Assembly: GCF_014648355.1 (NCBI RefSeq)
Contig: NZ_BMQY01000005.1
Location: 1 to 64,000, forward strand
Source: Couchioplanes azureus
GTDB lineage: Bacteria > Actinomycetota > Actinomycetes > Mycobacteriales > Micromonosporaceae
Length of the DNA stretch: 64,000 nucleotides
Direction of reading: 5' to 3'
A model generated the notes under the pieces. That model searched no databases, had not been told where the DNA came from, and saw nothing but the letters and a program-made list of their open reading frames with translations. Shown here one piece after another: positions 1 through 7,690 of this stretch. Numbering within the stretch: position 1 is the first letter of the stretch; the number at the start of each line of letters is the position of its first letter. A program made the position numbers and the translations under genes.

Positions 1-240
1 GAACATCTGGTTGTACTGCTCGGGCGACAGGACCTGCATGCCGGGGCGGGCCAGCTCGGTGCGCATGAGCAGGGCCATGAAGCCGCCCAGGATGTAGAAC
101 ACGAAGGCGGTGATCATGTACATGATCCCGATCTGCTTCGCGTCCGTCGTCCGCAGGATCCGCGCGAGGGCCGAGCCCTTGACCTGCTGCCTCACCGGCC
201 ATGGCCGGGTCACGATCGGCTTAGGCGCAACGGTCGTCAC
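1..240 (-). CDS. ctaD: Cytochrome c oxidase subunit I, N-terminal part (truncated by window edge)
   Basis: The first 80 codons of a haem-copper oxidase subunit I, read leftwards off the window. The start is a GTG at 240 preceded by a good GGAGGA ribosome site about 6 bases upstream. The product begins with a short charged cytoplasmic tail (VKGSALARILRTTDAKQIG), followed by the first membrane helix (IMYMITAFVFYILGGFMALLMR) and the conserved LARPGMQVLSPEQYNQMF loop of actinobacterial CtaD. The enzyme is the catalytic core of the aa3 oxidase at the end of the respiratory chain, reducing oxygen and pumping protons. The haem and copper ligands lie outside the window, so only the family and the start can be judged. 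Confidence 0.93.
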   Translation of the reverse strand, partial: MTTVAPKPIVTRPWPVRQQVKGSALARILRTTDAKQIGIMYMITAFVFYILGGFMALLMRTELARPGMQVLSPEQYNQMF

Positions 241-316
241 GGATGTCCTCCGGTTCTCGTTTCGTCCCACTGCGTACGCCCGAGATCAAGGGCGTACTCC
301 GCAGGCAGAATAGTCC

Positions 317-335
317 CCCGCCGAGCTTCGGCGGG
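317..335 (-). terminator. Possible hairpin terminator after the FAD monooxygenase gene
   Basis: An 8-base perfect stem (CCCGCCGA / TCGGCGGG) with a 3-base loop lies 28 bases past the stop of the leftward FAD monooxygenase gene and before ctaD. Only a weak T-containing tract follows it on the minus strand, so it may equally be part of the ctaD leader. Confidence 0.35.
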
Positions 336-363
336 CGCGGGGTGACCACAGGCGGCCCAGGCC

Positions 364-1473
364 TCAGAACGGCTCCACCAGCGGCCGGTAGTGATCGGTG
401 AAGATCTGCTGGCCCCGCCTGCGCAGCATAGGGTCGCGCTCGGCCGGGGTCACGTCCCGGGTCCGGTCCCGCTCGTGGGTCTGCTCGCGCACCAGGTCAC
501 AGCGTTGGCGCCGGCGTTGTTCATAGGTACGCAGGGCCGCGGGGACATCGCCGCCGGCGGCCCGGAGCACGTCGCCCAGCACGACGGCGTCCTCCAGCGC
601 CATCGCCGCGCCCTGGGCGAGGCTCGGCGCGGTGGCGTGAGCGGCGTCACCGACGAGCAGCACCGGCCCGGCGGTCCAGGCGCCGATCGCCACCTCGTCG
701 GTGCGGGCGACCTGCACCTTCTCCACCGCGTCGAGGACGGCAGGCAGGCAGCCGCCGAAGTCGCCGAAGAGCTCGCGCAGCCGCACGCGCGGATCCGGCG
801 GGTCGGGCATCCCCGGCTCGGCCGTCTCGTCGGCGTAGCAGTACAGCCGCCGGCCGCCCATCGGCATGGCCACGAACTGGCGGCGGTCGCCGAGGAATGC
901 GGTCCAGTCGCTGAGCACCGGCCCGCCGCTGACCACGCTGCGGTAGACGACCTGACCGGTCGGCACCGCGGCGCCGCCGAGCCCGGCCTTCTCGCGGATC
1001 GTGGAGCGCCGCCCGTCGGCGCCGACCACCAGGTCGTACTCCGCGACGCTGCCGTCGCCGAACTCGACCTTGGCGGCGCCGTCGATGATGGCCAGGTCAC
1101 GCACCGCCGTGTCGTAGCGCACCGCACCGCCGACGCCGGTGAGCAGCACCTGCTGCAGGTCGGCGCGGGACAGCGCGCGCGACTCCCCCACCCCGGCCCA
1201 GAGCGCGGCGACGTCCAGCTCGAAGAGCTCGGCGCCCTCGCTGTCCAGGAAGACCTGGCGGAAGATCAGGTCGCCGAGGGGCCGCAGCGGCGCGTCGAGG
1301 CCCAGCAGGCGCATGGCGCGCGACGCGTTGCCGGGCAGGAAGATGCCGGCGCCGGGGCTCATCGTCGCGGGAAGCTCCTCCACGACGTCGGGACGGAAGC
1401 CGGCGATCCGCAGCCCCCTGGCGGCGGCGAGACCACTCACACCAGCGCCCACGACCAGGATGCGCAAGGTCAT
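364..1473 (-). CDS. FAD-dependent monooxygenase (aromatic hydroxylase type)
   Basis: A 369-residue class A flavoprotein monooxygenase. The N-terminus carries the dinucleotide-binding GAGVSGLAAARGL motif ending in an acidic residue (VVEE). A DG motif sits mid-protein (VVGADGRRSTIRE, about residue 150). The FAD-ribityl motif GDAAHATAPSLAQGAAMALEDA is near residue 275. Such enzymes use NAD(P)H and oxygen to hydroxylate small aromatic or polyketide-like substrates; the substrate here cannot be read from sequence. Start ATG at 1473. It is transcribed away from the VOC gene, with a 132-base divergent spacer between them. A FAD-dependent oxidase with a different reaction is possible, but the family is clear. 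Confidence 0.85.
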   Translation of the reverse strand: MTLRILVVGAGVSGLAAARGLRIAGFRPDVVEELPATMSPGAGIFLPGNASRAMRLLGLDAPLRPLGDLIFRQVFLDSEGAELFELDVAALWAGVGESRALSRADLQQVLLTGVGGAVRYDTAVRDLAIIDGAAKVEFGDGSVAEYDLVVGADGRRSTIREKAGLGGAAVPTGQVVYRSVVSGGPVLSDWTAFLGDRRQFVAMPMGGRRLYCYADETAEPGMPDPPDPRVRLRELFGDFGGCLPAVLDAVEKVQVARTDEVAIGAWTAGPVLLVGDAAHATAPSLAQGAAMALEDAVVLGDVLRAAGGDVPAALRTYEQRRRQRCDLVREQTHERDRTRDVTPAERDPMLRRRGQQIFTDHYRPLVEPF

Positions 1474-1605
1474 CGCAGCAACGCCTCCGAGGGGTGGTCG
1501 ATACGCGTCGGAGCCAAGACACTACCCGGCGCCACCGGAGCTTGAAACCCACGATCATCGCGGCGTCCGATTTGTTCAAGACGAACACTCCAGAGTGCTC
1601 GTAGC

Positions 1606-2007
1606 GTGTCGCCCATGGCACCTACCTTTGCTGCGATCGGCCTCGCGGTGGCCGACCTGGAAAAGTCGCTCGCGTTCTATCGGCGGCTCGGGCTCGACAT
1701 CCCGGCCGGCGCCGAGAACGCGCCGCACGTGGAAGCCACCCTGCCCGGTGGCGTCAAGCTGATGTGGGACACCCACGAGACCATCCGGTCGTTCGATCCG
1801 GGCTTCTCCCCCGCCACCGGCGCCGGCCGGGTCGGTCTCGCCTTCGCCTGCGCCGGTCCGGCCGAGGTGGACCGTACGCACGCCGCACTCGTCGAGGCCG
1901 GCCACGCATCCCACCTGGAGCCCTGGGACGCACCCTGGGGTCAGCGCTACGCCGTCGTGCTCGATCCCGACGGCAACGGTGTGGACCTCTTCGCGCCCCT
2001 CACCTGA
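1606..2007 (+). CDS. VOC (glyoxalase/bleomycin-resistance fold) protein
   Basis: A 133-residue single-module vicinal-oxygen-chelate protein. It opens with IGLAVADLEKSLAFYRRLGLDIP, the usual first strand and helix of the fold, and closes with YAVVLDPDGNGVDLFAPL, the conserved last strand with the DPDGN signature and a metal-ligand-like acidic residue. The family includes glyoxalase I, ring-cleaving dioxygenases and antibiotic-binding proteins; nothing here points to one of them. The GTG at 1606 and the ATG at 1615 are both possible starts, and neither has a clear ribosome site. The 3' end overlaps the convergent AraC gene by 8 bases. Confidence 0.8.
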   Translation: MSPMAPTFAAIGLAVADLEKSLAFYRRLGLDIPAGAENAPHVEATLPGGVKLMWDTHETIRSFDPGFSPATGAGRVGLAFACAGPAEVDRTHAALVEAGHASHLEPWDAPWGQRYAVVLDPDGNGVDLFAPLT

Positions 2008-2665
2008 CCAGCTCGCTCAGCGGCACCCCGGCCAGGGCCTTCACGTCGCGCGCGAGGTGCGCCTGGTCGGCGTAGCCCGCCGTCGCCGACACGTCGGCGA
2101 ACGGGCGGCCGCGCCGGGCCAGCCGCACGGCCGTCTGCAGCCGCAGGATCCGCTCGAGCGTCTTGGGCCCGTACCCGAAGGCGGCCCGGCAGCGTCGTTG
2201 CAGGTGTCGCGGGCTGAGGCCGCAGGAGTCGGCGATCGCGCCGACCGGGGCCCCGGCGCGCGCCCCCGCCGCGACCGCGACCATCGTCGGATCCGGGCCT
2301 CGCCAGCGGCGCCGGGCGAAGTCCTCCAGCGCCGCGAGGGGGTCGTCGGCCTCGGCGAGCGGACGCACCCGCGCCGGCGTCAGGAGGTCGGCCAGGGGCA
2401 CCCGGCGGTCGGTGAGCTCGTCGGCGGGCACGCCCAGCACGGGCGCGCCCACGCCGTCGCCGAACCGCAGCGCGACCAGCCTGCTGCCGGGTCGCGCCGC
2501 GGCGAGCTGGGCGGTCGTGTCGGGACCCGCCACGAAGACGTCGCCGTCCTGCCAGATGACGTCGAGGCAGCCGTCCGGCAGGATCCGCTTCACCGTGCTG
2601 CCCGGCGGCACGGTGCTGCGCCAGGCGACGACGTGCGGCAGGCTCGATGCCCATTCGGCGTACAT
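2000..2665 (-). CDS. AraC-family transcriptional regulator
   Basis: A 221-residue protein with a short N-terminal sensing region (containing GCLDVIWQDGDVFVAGPDT, typical of the AraC subfamily that precedes many DNA-repair and efflux genes) and a C-terminal double helix-turn-helix. The helix-turn-helix part includes VGAIADSCGLSPRHLQRRC and the second-helix signature FADVSATAGYADQAHLARDVKALAG. Start ATG at 2665, chosen because upstream extension runs into the coding frame of the ligase-like gene. It is divergent from that gene (82-base spacer), so they may share a promoter region. The inducer is unknown. Confidence 0.82.
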   Translation of the reverse strand: MYAEWASSLPHVVAWRSTVPPGSTVKRILPDGCLDVIWQDGDVFVAGPDTTAQLAAARPGSRLVALRFGDGVGAPVLGVPADELTDRRVPLADLLTPARVRPLAEADDPLAALEDFARRRWRGPDPTMVAVAAGARAGAPVGAIADSCGLSPRHLQRRCRAAFGYGPKTLERILRLQTAVRLARRGRPFADVSATAGYADQAHLARDVKALAGVPLSELVR

Positions 2666-2747
2666 GAGGCGAGCCTGGCACGCAGGTACGACAGTCCGGC
2701 CGTCCGCTCGGAATGACAACGGTGTAGTCCGGGCGGACAATCGGCAC

Positions 2748-3815
2748 ATGGCCGACCGTCTGGACGAGTACCGGCGCAAGCGGGACGCCCGCCGCACGCC
2801 GGAGCCGGTGCCCCGGGTGCGGCCCCGCCCGACCAGGGGGAACAGGTTCGTCATCCAGCAGCACCATGCCCGCAGCCTGCACTGGGACGTGCGCCTGGAG
2901 CGCGACGGCGTGCTGGTGTCGTTCGCCGTGCCGCGCGGGTTGCCGCGCGACCGGGCCCGCAACCACCTGGCCAAGCACACCGAGGACCACCCGCTGGAGT
3001 ACCTCCGCTTCCACGGCGAGATCCCGGCCGGCGAGTACGGCGGCGGCCGGATGACCATCCACGACCACGGCACCTACGAGACCGACAAGTGGCGCGACGA
3101 CGAGATCGGCGTCACCTTCCACGGCGACCGCACCCACGGCCGGTACGTCTTCTTCCAGACCGGCGGCCGGGACTGGATGGTCCGGCGGATGGACCCGCCG
3201 GAACCGGGCTGGGAGAGCATGCCCGACGCGGTGGCTCCCATGCTCGCGACCGCGGCCGCCGGCCTGCCGCCGGACGACCAGGACTGGGGGTACGAGCTGA
3301 GCTGGGCCGGCCGCCGCACGATCGCGTACGTCTCCGGCGGCCGGGTGCGGCTCACCGACGCCGACGGCGCCGAGGTGACCACCTGGTATCCGGAGCTGCG
3401 CCCGCTCGGGGAGGCACTGGCCCCGCTGGAGGCGGTCCTCGACGGCGAGATCGTGGCGTTCGACGGCCCGGCCGTCTCGCCGGAGCTGCTCGCACGGCGC
3501 AAGGCGCCGCGCGACTCGGCGGCCGCACGCCGGGCCGCCGAGCGCACGCCGGTGCACTTCCTGGCGTACGACCTGCTGTGGCTGGAGGGCCACTCCACGG
3601 TGGAGCTCGTGCGCTACGGCGAGCGGCGGGAGCTCCTGGATGGACTCGACCTCGCCGGCGACCACTGGCAGACCCCGCCCTACTTCAGCGGCGGCGGTGA
3701 GTTCGCGCGGGACGCGGCCCGGGCCCAGGGGCTGGCCGGAATCGTCGCGAAGCGCCTGGACTCGCCCTATCTGCCGGGCCGCCGCAGCCGCATGTGGCTG
3801 ACGATCGCGGCGTGA
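2748..3815 (+). CDS. LigD-like protein: 3'-phosphoesterase domain plus inactive-looking ATP ligase domain
   Basis: A 355-residue protein. Residues about 30-150 form the LigD 3'-phosphoesterase domain: FVIQQHHARSLHWDVRLE gives the expected His39/40, His45, Asp47 and Arg49 cluster, and KHTEDHPLEY supplies a further His. Residues about 160-355 align with the adenylation domain of NHEJ ATP-dependent ligase (motif III LDGEIVAFDG, motif IV region GIVAKRLDSPYLPGRRS). The key residues are lost: the nucleotidyl lysine motif KWDGxR reads SWAGRR (Ser185), the motif IV Glu is Ala, and the protein stops where motif V and the OB domain should follow. A DNA 3'-end-processing protein is likely, with no ligase activity expected. 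Start ATG at 2748. Confidence 0.82.
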   Translation: MADRLDEYRRKRDARRTPEPVPRVRPRPTRGNRFVIQQHHARSLHWDVRLERDGVLVSFAVPRGLPRDRARNHLAKHTEDHPLEYLRFHGEIPAGEYGGGRMTIHDHGTYETDKWRDDEIGVTFHGDRTHGRYVFFQTGGRDWMVRRMDPPEPGWESMPDAVAPMLATAAAGLPPDDQDWGYELSWAGRRTIAYVSGGRVRLTDADGAEVTTWYPELRPLGEALAPLEAVLDGEIVAFDGPAVSPELLARRKAPRDSAAARRAAERTPVHFLAYDLLWLEGHSTVELVRYGERRELLDGLDLAGDHWQTPPYFSGGGEFARDAARAQGLAGIVAKRLDSPYLPGRRSRMWLTIAA

Positions 3816-3879
3816 TTTTCCTTCAGTGAGACCCCCGCGACCCGATCATGGGGGTTCCTCGGCGGAAGGGCGGGTCACG

Positions 3880-4893
3880 ATGGGTCACTCGCTGCCGGGG
3901 TCCGCCGATCTCTGGAACTCCGCCGTCGCCGTCCTGGGCCGGCGCCTTCCCGTGCGGCAGGACAGCTGGGACGTCGCGGTCACCGCGGTCGGGCTCGCGT
4001 ACGTGGACCCCGGCCGGGCGTGGCGTGACCTGCGTCACCTGTTCGAGGCGCAGTGGCCCGACGGCCGGGTCCCGGACGGCGGCGCCGGGGTCGTCGCCGG
4101 GCTCGTCCGGCCGCCGCTGCACGCGGTCGCCGCCTGGGAGGTCTACCGCCGGGCCGCCTCGCACGGGGCGGTGTGTGCGTACGAGGCCGGCGCGCAGCTC
4201 TCCTGGCTCTACCCCCGGCTCGTCGCGCAGCAGGAGTATCTGACCCGCGGGCGCGACCCGGGCGGCGCCGGACTGGCGAGCATCGTGCACCCCTCGGAGT
4301 CGGCGTTCGGCGACAGCCCGGCCTGGGACGTGGGTCCGGCGCACCGGCCCGAGGTCGAGTGCCCGGCCTTCAACGCGATCCTGGCCGCCGCGGAGCTGGC
4401 CCTCGTGCACCTCGCCGCGGTGGTCGGCGCGGACCCGGAGGCGCACCTGCGGCGCGCCCGGCGGATCACCGAGGCGATCGCCACGCGCCTGTACGACCAC
4501 CGCGCCCGCGTCTTCCGCCTCCGGGACGCGACGACCGGCGCGCTGAGCCCGGCCCCGCACGTCAACGGGCTGATGCCGCTCCTGCTCCCGGACCTGCCCC
4601 GCGAGCAGGTCGAGGCGATCATGGCGAAGGCCGGCCCGCCCGCGGGCGGGCGGGCGATCCGGATCGACGTCAACTGGCTGCTGCGGCGCGGCATGCTGGT
4701 GCACGGCTACCGCGATGCGGCGGAGGAGCTGCGCACGGCGTCGATCCGGCTGGTGCATCAAGCCGGGCTGCACGACTCCTTCCACCCGGGCACCGGGGAA
4801 GGCCTCGGCGCCCCGGCGTCCGGCCGGACCGCCGCCCTCTCCCTCGACCTGCTCGCGGACCGTTCCGTGCCCGCGTACGCGCGGGCGGCCTAG
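3880..4893 (+). CDS. Glycosyl hydrolase-like (six-hairpin) protein, MGH1/amylo-alpha-1,6-glucosidase type
   Basis: A 337-residue all-alpha protein. It has the repeated features of the (alpha/alpha)6 glycosidase fold: DSWDVAVTAVGLAYVDPGRAWRDLRHLFEAQWPDGRVPD near the N-terminus, VECPAFNAILAAAELALVHLAAVVG mid-protein, and the AIRIDVNWLLRRGMLVHGYRDAAEELR segment that resembles the end of mannosylglycerate-hydrolase-like domains. No signal peptide is seen, so it is probably cytoplasmic. The stretch between helices holds possible acid residues (DVGP, DVNW), but the catalytic pair cannot be assigned with confidence. Start ATG at 3880, with a purine-rich GGAAGGGCGGG upstream. It ends 4 bases into the convergent metallo-hydrolase gene. 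Confidence 0.62.
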   Translation: MGHSLPGSADLWNSAVAVLGRRLPVRQDSWDVAVTAVGLAYVDPGRAWRDLRHLFEAQWPDGRVPDGGAGVVAGLVRPPLHAVAAWEVYRRAASHGAVCAYEAGAQLSWLYPRLVAQQEYLTRGRDPGGAGLASIVHPSESAFGDSPAWDVGPAHRPEVECPAFNAILAAAELALVHLAAVVGADPEAHLRRARRITEAIATRLYDHRARVFRLRDATTGALSPAPHVNGLMPLLLPDLPREQVEAIMAKAGPPAGGRAIRIDVNWLLRRGMLVHGYRDAAEELRTASIRLVHQAGLHDSFHPGTGEGLGAPASGRTAALSLDLLADRSVPAYARAA

Positions 4894-5489
4894 AACCGCT
4901 CCGCCTCGATCGTCGTGTCCGGGCCGTGGCCGGTGTGCACGACGGTCTCCGGCGGCAGGGTCAGCAGCCGGTCGCGGATCGACCGCTCGATCGTGGGCCG
5001 GTCGCTGTAGGAGCGCCCGGTCGCCCCCGGACCGCCCTGGAACAGGGTGTCGCCGGTGAAGACACAGCCCAGCTCCGGCGCGTACAGGCAGACGGCGCCC
5101 GGGCTGTGCCCCGGCGTGTGCAGCACCCGCAGGGTCGTCCCGGCCACCTCGATCTCCTGGCCGTCGCTCAGCGGTGCCGGCATCGGCAGGCCCGGATGGG
5201 TGAGCTTCCACAGCACCTCCTCCGCGGGGTGCAGCAGCAGCGGCGCACCCGAGGCGGCGGCCAGCTCCGGAGCGACCCGGACGTGATCGTCGTGCGCGTG
5301 GGTGAGGACGACGGCGGCGACCTCCCGGCCGCCCACCACCCCCAGGATCGCGGGTACGGAGTGGGGCGCGTCGACGACCACGCAGGTGGCGTCGTCGCCG
5401 ATCACCCACACGTTGTTGTCCACGTCGAACGTCTCCCCGTCGAGGGAGAACGTGCCGCTGGTCACCGTGTGATCGACGCGGGCACCCAT
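4890..5489 (-). CDS. MBL-fold metallo-hydrolase, probable S-formylmycothiol hydrolase
   Basis: A 199-residue metallo-beta-lactamase-fold enzyme. It has the metal signature THAHDDHV (about residue 84), a third ligand region HTPGHSPG (residue 130), the bridging Asp in FTGDTLFQGGPGATGRS, and a final His in HTGHGPDT. Its ATG shares one base with the stop codon of the formaldehyde dehydrogenase gene (TGATG), so the two are translationally coupled. The equivalent pair is known in mycobacteria (the Rv2259/Rv2260 neighbourhood). From this context the likely job is hydrolysing the S-formylmycothiol made by the dehydrogenase, releasing formate and mycothiol. The substrate is inferred from the context. 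Confidence 0.83.
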   Translation of the reverse strand: MGARVDHTVTSGTFSLDGETFDVDNNVWVIGDDATCVVVDAPHSVPAILGVVGGREVAAVVLTHAHDDHVRVAPELAAASGAPLLLHPAEEVLWKLTHPGLPMPAPLSDGQEIEVAGTTLRVLHTPGHSPGAVCLYAPELGCVFTGDTLFQGGPGATGRSYSDRPTIERSIRDRLLTLPPETVVHTGHGPDTTIEAERF

Positions 5490-6574
5490 CAGAACACCAC
5501 CACCGAGCGCAGGACCCCGCCGGCGTGCATCTTGGCGAACGCGTCCTCGACCTGGTCGAGCCGGATCTCCTCGGTCACGAACGCGTCGAGGTCGAGCCGG
5601 CCCTGCCGGTAGAGCTCGGTCAGCATGGGGAAGTCGCGGGTGGGCAGGCAGTCGCCGTACCAGCTGCTCTTCAGTGCCCCGCCCCGGCCGAAGACGTCGA
5701 GCAGCGGCAGCTCGATGGTCATCTCCGGGGTCGGCACCCCGACCAGCACCACGGTGCCGGCCAGGTCGCGCGCGTAGAACGCCTGCCGGTACGTCTCCGG
5801 GCGGCCGACCGCCTCGACGACGACGTCGGCGCCGTGGCCGCCGGTGAGCTCCCGTACGGCCTCGACGACGTCCGCGTCCCGCGCGTCGACGGTGTGGGTC
5901 GCGCCGAAGGTGCGGGCCCATTCGAGCTTCCGGTCGTCGGTGTCCACCGCGATGATCGTGGTGGCGCCGGCCAGGGCCGCCCCGGCGATCGCGCCGTCAC
6001 CGACGCCGCCGCAGCCGATGACCGCCACGGAGTCGCCGCGGGTGACGCCCCCGGTGTTGATGGCGGCGCCGATGCCCGCCATGACCCCGCAGCCGAGCAG
6101 GCCGACGGCCGCAGGCCGGGCGGCCGGGTCCACCTTGGTGCACTGCCCGGCATGGACCAACGTCTTCTCGGCGAAGGCGCCGATGCCCAGGGCGGGAGAC
6201 AGCTCGGTGCCGTCCTCCAGGGTCATCTTGCGGGCCGCGTTGTGCGTCGCGAAGCAGTACCACGGCTTGCCCCTGCGGCAGGCCCGGCAGTCACCGCAGA
6301 CCGCTCGCCAGTTCAGCACGACGAAGTCCCCCGGGGCGACGTCGGTGACCCCGGCGCCGACCGCCTCCACCGTGCCCGCGGCCTCGTGGCCGAGCAGGAA
6401 GGGGAAGTCGTCGTTGATGCCGCCCTCGCGGTAGTGCAGGTCGGTGTGGCACACCCCGCAGGCCTGGATCCGCACGACCGCCTCGCCGGGGCCGGGATCG
6501 GGCACGACGACGGTGGTGACCTCGACGGGTGCGCCCTTGGCCCGGGCGATGACTCCGTTGACTCGCTGGCTCAT
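5489..6574 (-). CDS. mscR: S-(hydroxymethyl)mycothiol dehydrogenase (mycothiol-dependent formaldehyde dehydrogenase)
   Basis: A 361-residue zinc-dependent medium-chain dehydrogenase. Visible features are the catalytic-zinc segment ACGVCHTDLHYREG with GHEAAG, the structural zinc cluster CGDCRACRRGKPWYC, and the NAD-binding VIGCGGVGDGAIAGAALAGA. The sequence GINDDFPFLLGHEAAGTVE and the KSSWYGDCLPTRDFP region are typical of the mycothiol-specific branch. It oxidises the spontaneous formaldehyde-mycothiol adduct with NAD, the actinobacterial counterpart of glutathione-dependent FDH; the same enzyme can reduce S-nitrosomycothiol. Start ATG at 6574. A MarR gene lies 44 bases upstream on the same strand and the coupled hydrolase follows, giving a three-gene aldehyde-detoxification unit. 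Confidence 0.9.
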   Translation of the reverse strand: MSQRVNGVIARAKGAPVEVTTVVVPDPGPGEAVVRIQACGVCHTDLHYREGGINDDFPFLLGHEAAGTVEAVGAGVTDVAPGDFVVLNWRAVCGDCRACRRGKPWYCFATHNAARKMTLEDGTELSPALGIGAFAEKTLVHAGQCTKVDPAARPAAVGLLGCGVMAGIGAAINTGGVTRGDSVAVIGCGGVGDGAIAGAALAGATTIIAVDTDDRKLEWARTFGATHTVDARDADVVEAVRELTGGHGADVVVEAVGRPETYRQAFYARDLAGTVVLVGVPTPEMTIELPLLDVFGRGGALKSSWYGDCLPTRDFPMLTELYRQGRLDLDAFVTEEIRLDQVEDAFAKMHAGGVLRSVVVF

Positions 6575-6618
6575 GCCGACCACCTTGCCATCGCGCGGGC
6601 GCCGCGCGAAGCAAGGGT

Positions 6619-7074
6619 TCAGCCGGCGGGGCTTCGCAACAGGGCCCGGCAGAGCTCGGCGAGCTGCCCGGCCTGGTCGGCGGTCAGCCGGTCGAAGACG
6701 AGCTGCTGGACGGCTTCCACGTGCCCCGGTGCGGTCTGCTCGACCTTGCGGAAGCCCTCGGCGGTCAGCACGGCGATCTGGACGCGGCCGTCCTCCGGGT
6801 CGCGTTCGCGGCGGATCCAGCCCCGCGCCTCCAGGCGGGCCGCCACGTGGGAGAGCCGCGACAGCGAGGCGCTCGCCTTGCGGGCCAGGTGGCTCATCGG
6901 CAGGCGGCGATCCGGCTGTTCCGACAACGTCGCCAGGACCAGGTATCCCATGTGGGTCAGGCCCGCCTCCCGCTGGAGCTGGCCCTCGAGCGCGGCCGGA
7001 ACCTTGACGAGCACCTCGACGAACGCGCGCCAGGCCCGCTGCTGCTCGTCGGTCAACCACCGCGGCTCATCCAT
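6619..7074 (-). CDS. MarR-family transcriptional regulator
   Basis: A 151-residue winged-helix protein. The domain order is an N-terminal dimerisation helix, GLTHMGYLVLATLSEQPDRRLPMSHLARKASASLSRLSHVAARLEARGWIRRE (the helix-turn-helix with recognition helix), the wing RDPEDGRVQIAVLTAEG with its DxR signature, and a C-terminal dimerisation helix. Members sense phenolics, oxidants or electrophiles and usually repress adjacent genes. It sits 44 bases upstream of the mycothiol formaldehyde dehydrogenase on the same strand, so control of that operon, including itself, is the simplest reading. No Cys is present, so a thiol-based switch is unlikely. Confidence 0.86.
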   Translation of the reverse strand: MDEPRWLTDEQQRAWRAFVEVLVKVPAALEGQLQREAGLTHMGYLVLATLSEQPDRRLPMSHLARKASASLSRLSHVAARLEARGWIRRERDPEDGRVQIAVLTAEGFRKVEQTAPGHVEAVQQLVFDRLTADQAGQLAELCRALLRSPAG

Positions 7075-7175
7075 GGCTGCAGGTTAGTGGACCCTCCGGT
7101 ACGCGAACGCCGGGTGTCTCAGCAGCCAGAACGGTGGATCGGGGCCCTTGATCGGCCAGGGTATCGTTCCGGCGC

Positions 7176-7222
7176 GGCGCCGGGACCGGGCTGGCTGGGG
7201 GGCCTCACCCGGTTCCGGCGCC
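7176..7222 (-). terminator. Long hairpin behind the cupin gene
   Basis: Fifteen-base arms (7176-7190 and 7208-7222) pair with one G-U type mismatch around a 17-base loop, 18 bases after the cupin stop codon. There is no clear T run after the stem on the minus strand. It probably ends the cupin transcript before the MarR operon. Confidence 0.5.
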
Positions 7223-7240
7223 GTCTCGCGCAGCGCGGTG

Positions 7241-7630
7241 TCAGGACTGCGGCGGCTCGTCCTTGCCGGCCTCTTCCATCGCGTCCGCCTCTTGCTTGGT
7301 CTTGTGCACCGCGCCGTCGGCGTGCTCCGGCGGCCCGTAGACCGTGTAGAGCACCAAGGGGTTCGGGCCCTCGTTGACGAAGTTGTGGGTGTGACCGGCC
7401 GGCACCACGACCAGGTCCCCCTGGTTGACCTTGCGGGTCTTGCCGCTCACCCGGGCCTCGCCGGTGCCGCTCACGAACGTCAGAATCTGGTCCACCTCGT
7501 GGACCTCCTCGCCGATCTCGCCGCCGGGCGGGATCGTCATGATGACGAGCTGGGTGTGCTTGCCCGTCCAGAGCACGCGGCGGAAATCCGGGCTCTTCTC
7601 GGCAACCGTGGCGATCGTGTAGTGCTCCAT
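7241..7630 (-). CDS. Cupin-domain protein
   Basis: A 129-residue single cupin barrel. Motif 1 reads PPGGEIGEEVHEVDQILTFVSGTG, in which the usual HxH metal pair is HEVDQ-like (one His plus acidic and amide residues). Motif 2 reads GDLVVVPAGHTHNFVNEG, with both Gly and His positions intact. The C-terminal tail (KTKQEADAMEEAGKDEPPQS) is charged and disordered. Relatives are often annotated as mannose-6-phosphate-isomerase-like cupins, but that activity is not implied. Start ATG at 7630. A 60-base gap separates it from the upstream PAS-GGDEF-EAL gene on the same strand. Confidence 0.8.
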   Translation of the reverse strand: MEHYTIATVAEKSPDFRRVLWTGKHTQLVIMTIPPGGEIGEEVHEVDQILTFVSGTGEARVSGKTRKVNQGDLVVVPAGHTHNFVNEGPNPLVLYTVYGPPEHADGAVHKTKQEADAMEEAGKDEPPQS

Positions 7631-7690
7631 GCCAGGGGCGATACCCGCAACCGGCCCGTCGCAATCGTGGCGGGCCCGCCCGGCGCGGGG

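Noticed and set aside
2748..3815. Functional ATP-dependent DNA ligase
   Set aside because: The nucleotidyl lysine, the motif IV Glu and the OB domain are missing, so only the phosphoesterase part is expected to work.
3821..3857. Terminator between the LigD-like and glycosidase-like genes
   Set aside because: Only a 6-base ACCCCC/GGGGGT stem with a large loop; too weak to claim.
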